Shown one piece after another: positions 10,045 through 13,511 of a stretch of 13,511 nucleotides of DNA. Positions within the stretch are counted from its first letter, which is position 1; each line of letters opens with the position of its first letter. Under the pieces are notes generated by a model. The model was given only the letters and a program-made list of their open reading frames with translations, did not search any database and was not told the origin of the DNA. Source of the DNA: Candidatus Lloydbacteria bacterium RIFCSPLOWO2_02_FULL_54_12 (GTDB taxonomy: Bacteria > Patescibacteriota > Minisyncoccia > Phycocordibacterales > UBA6899); assembly GCA_001819095.1 (NCBI GenBank), contig MHLS01000052.1:2706-16216 (forward strand), written 5' to 3'. Position numbers and translations under genes: made by a program.

Positions 10045-13000
10045 ATGGTTGAAATGCGGTCGGGTCGCTCATCGCCGCGCGGCCTCGAGCGCCTTGCAAA
10101 GAATCTCGGAGCGGGAGCCCACATCTCCTTTGATCGGCATCGGGCATATCTCTTCGCACAAAAAGCGAAAGTTGCGATCGCGCGGACTCGTTTTGCGTAC
10201 CGTAACCTTGCAAGTGATCTCAATGAACGCACGCAATCCACGCAGGGGGTCGAGGTACTCCTCGACAACTTTTATATCGTCGAGGGGGCGCTCGCAGAAC
10301 TCTCCGCGAGCTGGAAACGGAAGGTGTCGCTCCGCATCCCCCAATCCAAAGACACCGAGGGGGAAACCCAGCCGCGCGCATATCTCATCGCCCGCGCGTT
10401 GGTGAAAGAAACGGACGCCCGCATCAACCGCAACACGATCGTCGAATTCCTCCGTGCGTATCAGCGAGGCGCGCCGCTTTCTCTGCGCGAACTCGACATC
10501 TTTCCCGACATGCTGCGGTTCACGCTCGTCGAGGAGATATTACACCTCCTCGAAGCGAATCTTTCCGCACTTCGTGAAATGTCGGAGGCCGACCGCTGGC
10601 ATGCGCGTATCACCGTCGGAGCCCGAGGAAAGCATGCGTCCCAGAACTTGAAAAGGCTCACGGTCCTGCTTTCCCGCGAATACGCCATCATCCCGCAGGC
10701 GTTCGGACTCCGCTTATTCCACCGCTTGTCGCAGGCCGGCAAAGAGGGCGACATGCGCATGGTCGGCAAGTGGCTCAAACTAGCGCTTTCAAAACAAGGG
10801 GCAAGCATCGCACAGTTAACGGCGGCGAACGTCCGCGCAGAGCGTCTTCAGACAACGACGATCGCAAGCGCTATAACGAGTCTGCGTTACCTCGCACAAG
10901 TGCGCTGGGACAATATTTCCCTTGAACTCAATGTGGTGAATGCGGTGCTCGACAAAGACCCCTCGGGCGTATTCGCTTCACTCACCGCCGAAACGCGTTC
11001 CCGATATCAGCAGACAATCGCACGTATTGCGGACGGGACCGGTTCGCATGATATCGAAGTGGCGCGGGAAGCAGTGCGACTCGCTCGTGAGGCCTCCGAG
11101 TCACGACGCGTAGATAAGAAACGCACGGAACATGTCGGATACTATCTTGTGGAAAAGGGCGTCCGAGAACTCGAACAGGCGCTCGGCTATTCCCCGACCG
11201 CGGCCGAACAGATCCGCACGTTCATCACGGAAAACAGCACGGACGTCTATCTCGGCTTCATGGGTGCGGGAACGGCCCTCGCGACCATGTTCCTCCTTGC
11301 GGGAAGCGGGACGATGCATCTTCCCCTCCCGTTCGTCCTTCTCCTCTTCATCGTCGCGCTCGTGCTTACATCGGAGATCGTGACGGCGATCGGACATTTT
11401 TTGTTCACCCGCATACTTAAACCGAATCCGCTTCCCGCTATTGACCTCGCCGACGGTGTCGGTGTCGCACGCAGAACGATCGTGGTCATACCGTCGATGT
11501 TCCGCGACGAGACCTCCGCGGAGCGGGTGCTTAAGCGCATGGAGTCGAACTTCGTCGCCGACAGCGACCCCGACATCTTTTTTGCACTGCTCATGGATTT
11601 CCGCGACGCGCCGCAGGAAACGATGCGTGACGACGCAAGCCTTGTCAGTACGCTTGCGGAGGGCATCGCCAAGTTGAACGAACACTACCCCTCCGCCCAA
11701 CCGCGCTTCGCATTGTTCTATCGCGAGCGCAAGTGGAATGCCGCAGAAAAACTCTTCATGGGATGGGAGCGTAAGCGCGGAAAGTTGCGCGAGTTCAACG
11801 AACTCTTACGCGGAAAAACGACGTCATATGTCGGAAACGCTAGGGAGACCGCACGAGGTTACGGGCATGTGCGCTACATCATCACGCTCGACGAGGACAC
11901 GGAGCTTGTTCGTGACTCCGCACGTTCGCTTATCGGAACGATAGACCATCCGCTCAACCGTCCCGTGATCGACGAGAGTCGCAAGGTGGTGACCGAAGGC
12001 TACGCCATCGTAGAACCTCGGACGGCGCTTCGTTTCCAGACCGGAAACGCTTCCGTCTTCGCACGTTTGTTCGGCAACTTCCCCGGCATCGATGCCTACT
12101 CTTCTCTCGTCTCCGATCTTCATCAGGACCTTTTCGGCGAAGCGATATTCCACGGGAAAGGCATCTACGACATCGACGCCGTAGAGGAGACGATGTCCGA
12201 CCGCATTCCCGAGAACACCGTACTTTCGCACGACCTGCTTGAAAGTTGCTACGCACGGACCGGTATCGCAAGCGGCGCGAACGTCTTCGAGGGGTTCCCG
12301 TTGAACTACCGCGAACATATCGGACGCCTTCATCGCTGGACCCGCGGCGACTGGCAGATCATCGCATGGCTCTTCCCCTCCCGAGGCGAGGTTTTCTCGC
12401 CGATCGCCCGTTACCGCATCTTTGACAACCTTCGCCGCAGTCTCCTGCCGCTTGCGGCGGTCTCTGCGGTCGTCTTTTCCGCATTCTCTCCCGCCCACAT
12501 GGCACCATGGAGTCTCGCGGCACTTCTTGCGCTCGGTTCGGGGCAACTGGTCTCCGCCGTTCTCGGTATCACCGAACGCACCGTTGACTGGAGGAGTACG
12601 GTGAGTGCTTTCGCAAGGTTCGAATCCGTAGTCGTCGGCGTCGGCGTCGCGCTTGCCAAGACGCTTCTCCTCGGCGCCTTCGCACTCCATGGCGCCATCG
12701 TCGCGACGGACGCCATCCTGCGCAGTATGTGGCGCCTCATCGTTTCAAAGAAACGCCTGCTGGAATGGCAAACGTCCTACGAGGCGGCAACGGAGAAAAA
12801 AGATTCGACAGTGGGCCTTGTGCGGTTCATGTGGGGAAGCGTCACTCTTTCGCTCCTTCTCCTCTCCGCCCTCTTTCACGGCGGAACGGCCGGCAACCCC
12901 CTTGCCGCGGCATGGATCGCTTTCTGGATCGCCGCCCCCTTTCTTGCGACTCTCGTCAGTCTACCCCACAAAAGCAGTTTCATATTCTCGGCAGGCGAAC

Positions 13001-13511
13001 GGCTTTACCTCTACAAGGTCGCCGTCCGAACATATTGGTTCTTCCTCGATCTCGCGACCAAAGAGGAGCAGTGGCTCATGCCGGATCACCTTCAGGAAGA
13101 GCCGCCGAACAAGCGCCACTCCCACGGCCTCGGCATCTCGCCGACGAACCTCGGTATGTACCTGTTGGCACTCTCCGGTGCGCGAACGCTCGGACTTTCG
13201 TCGCTCTCGGACCACCTTGAGCGCATCGCGCGCGCGTTCGCAAGTGTGGCAAGAATGGACCGATATCGCGGGCACTTTTTCAACTGGTACGAGCTCAAAG
13301 GCTTGGCGCCGCTTTCCCCGCGGTATGTCTCGACAGTCGACAGCGCCAACCTTGCACTCTCCCTTCACGCACTTACCGGCGGACTTCGTGGCGCATGTAA
13401 ATCGCCGATCGTCGGCGCGGAAATGCTTGAAGGTATCGCGGCAAAACTATCGGTACTTCAAGAGTCCAGCGCACACACGTCGTCGTTAACGACCGAGCAA
13501 GGCGAACGGGA
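10045..13511 (+). CDS. ndvB: Cyclic beta-1,2-glucan synthase-like glycosyltransferase (NdvB/ChvB type), 3' end beyond window
   Basis: An open frame of 1155 codons from the ATG at 10045 to the window edge, with no stop. The N-terminal helical region (1-390) carries family segments EVLLDNFYIVEG and FLRAYQRGAPLSLREL. Two transmembrane helices follow (about 401-450), then a GT84-type domain: IVVIPSMFRDE near 479, YIITLDEDTEL at 611-621 (metal/UDP site), GIYDIDAVEE near 707, IPENTVLSHDLLES at 721-734 and HRWTRGDWQ at 763-771. More membrane helices span about 800-970. From about 1000 the next domain begins (WLMPDHLQEEPP, GISPTNLGMYLLAL), matching the NdvB middle domain (GH189-type transglycosylase that closes the ring). 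Known members are about 2800 residues and use UDP-glucose to make periplasmic cyclic or linear beta-1,2-glucans. Whether the C-terminal GH94 domain is present cannot be seen. Confidence 0.85.
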   Translation, partial: MVEMRSGRSSPRGLERLAKNLGAGAHISFDRHRAYLFAQKAKVAIARTRFAYRNLASDLNERTQSTQGVEVLLDNFYIVEGALAELSASWKRKVSLRIPQSKDTEGETQPRAYLIARALVKETDARINRNTIVEFLRAYQRGAPLSLRELDIFPDMLRFTLVEEILHLLEANLSALREMSEADRWHARITVGARGKHASQNLKRLTVLLSREYAIIPQAFGLRLFHRLSQAGKEGDMRMVGKWLKLALSKQGASIAQLTAANVRAERLQTTTIASAITSLRYLAQVRWDNISLELNVVNAVLDKDPSGVFASLTAETRSRYQQTIARIADGTGSHDIEVAREAVRLAREASESRRVDKKRTEHVGYYLVEKGVRELEQALGYSPTAAEQIRTFITENSTDVYLGFMGAGTALATMFLLAGSGTMHLPLPFVLLLFIVALVLTSEIVTAIGHFLFTRILKPNPLPAIDLADGVGVARRTIVVIPSMFRDETSAERVLKRMESNFVADSDPDIFFALLMDFRDAPQETMRDDASLVSTLAEGIAKLNEHYPSAQPRFALFYRERKWNAAEKLFMGWERKRGKLREFNELLRGKTTSYVGNARETARGYGHVRYIITLDEDTELVRDSARSLIGTIDHPLNRPVIDESRKVVTEGYAIVEPRTALRFQTGNASVFARLFGNFPGIDAYSSLVSDLHQDLFGEAIFHGKGIYDIDAVEETMSDRIPENTVLSHDLLESCYARTGIASGANVFEGFPLNYREHIGRLHRWTRGDWQIIAWLFPSRGEVFSPIARYRIFDNLRRSLLPLAAVSAVVFSAFSPAHMAPWSLAALLALGSGQLVSAVLGITERTVDWRSTVSAFARFESVVVGVGVALAKTLLLGAFALHGAIVATDAILRSMWRLIVSKKRLLEWQTSYEAATEKKDSTVGLVRFMWGSVTLSLLLLSALFHGGTAGNPLAAAWIAFWIAAPFLATLVSLPHKSSFIFSAGERLYLYKVAVRTYWFFLDLATKEEQWLMPDHLQEEPPNKRHSHGLGISPTNLGMYLLALSGARTLGLSSLSDHLERIARAFASVARMDRYRGHFFNWYELKGLAPLSPRYVSTVDSANLALSLHALTGGLRGACKSPIVGAEMLEGIAAKLSVLQESSAHTSSLTTEQGER

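Noticed and set aside
11824..12690. 288-codon minus-strand open frame inside the glucan synthase gene
   Set aside because: Antisense to clearly conserved GT84 motifs.

Overview
The window looks like a chromosomal piece from a small-genome bacterium of the Candidate Phyla Radiation (Patescibacteria, Parcubacteria-like). This is an inference. It rests on a bare pilM-pilN-pilO cluster, a stand-alone MetRS-C-terminal-like tRNA-binding protein, a minimal RuvX/YqgF, short intergenic spaces, several genes without Shine-Dalgarno sites, and scattered palindromic intergenic repeats. Most genes have a GC-rich third-position bias; one HNH gene is clearly AT-rich.

Layout. Positions 1-1150 (minus strand) hold uppS (cut by the window edge), an acylphosphatase and a 31-residue membrane microprotein with a near-consensus promoter. 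Positions 1150-1880 are protein-poor: a plus-strand promoter leads into a strongly structured, terminator-ended candidate ncRNA (about 1232-1424), followed by a hairpin-rich flank, tRNA-Arg(TCT) and a divergent tRNA-Val(TAC). Positions 1920-4553 (minus) are a type IV pilus inner-membrane cluster: pilM, pilN, pilO and a small membrane protein. Positions 4615-6376 (minus) hold a DedA protein, a palindromic repeat, a tRNA-binding OB-fold protein, RuvX and tRNA-Ser(TGA). The Ser tRNA is overlapped by the 3' end of the AT-rich HNH gene (6361-6858).

The plus strand takes over at about 6960. A 294-residue protein of unknown function has its own promoter, leader and strong terminator. Then come a second copy of the palindromic repeat, a two-gene unit (small membrane protein and EamA/DMT transporter), a degenerate tRNA-Arg copy, an intact tRNA-Arg with the unusual anticodon GCG, and about 250 bases of nested palindromes. 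From 10045 to the window edge runs the first 1155 codons of a cyclic beta-1,2-glucan synthase-like (NdvB/ChvB) protein, the largest gene here.

Three themes stand out. At least five genes (the microprotein, pilM, HNH, the 8149 gene and the glucan synthase) have a -10 box only 6-8 bases before the start codon and no Shine-Dalgarno site, which points to leaderless transcripts. Palindromic elements cluster between genes and beside both Arg tRNAs, one family showing compensatory arm changes. A very large envelope-glucan enzyme sits unexpectedly in what seems to be a reduced genome.
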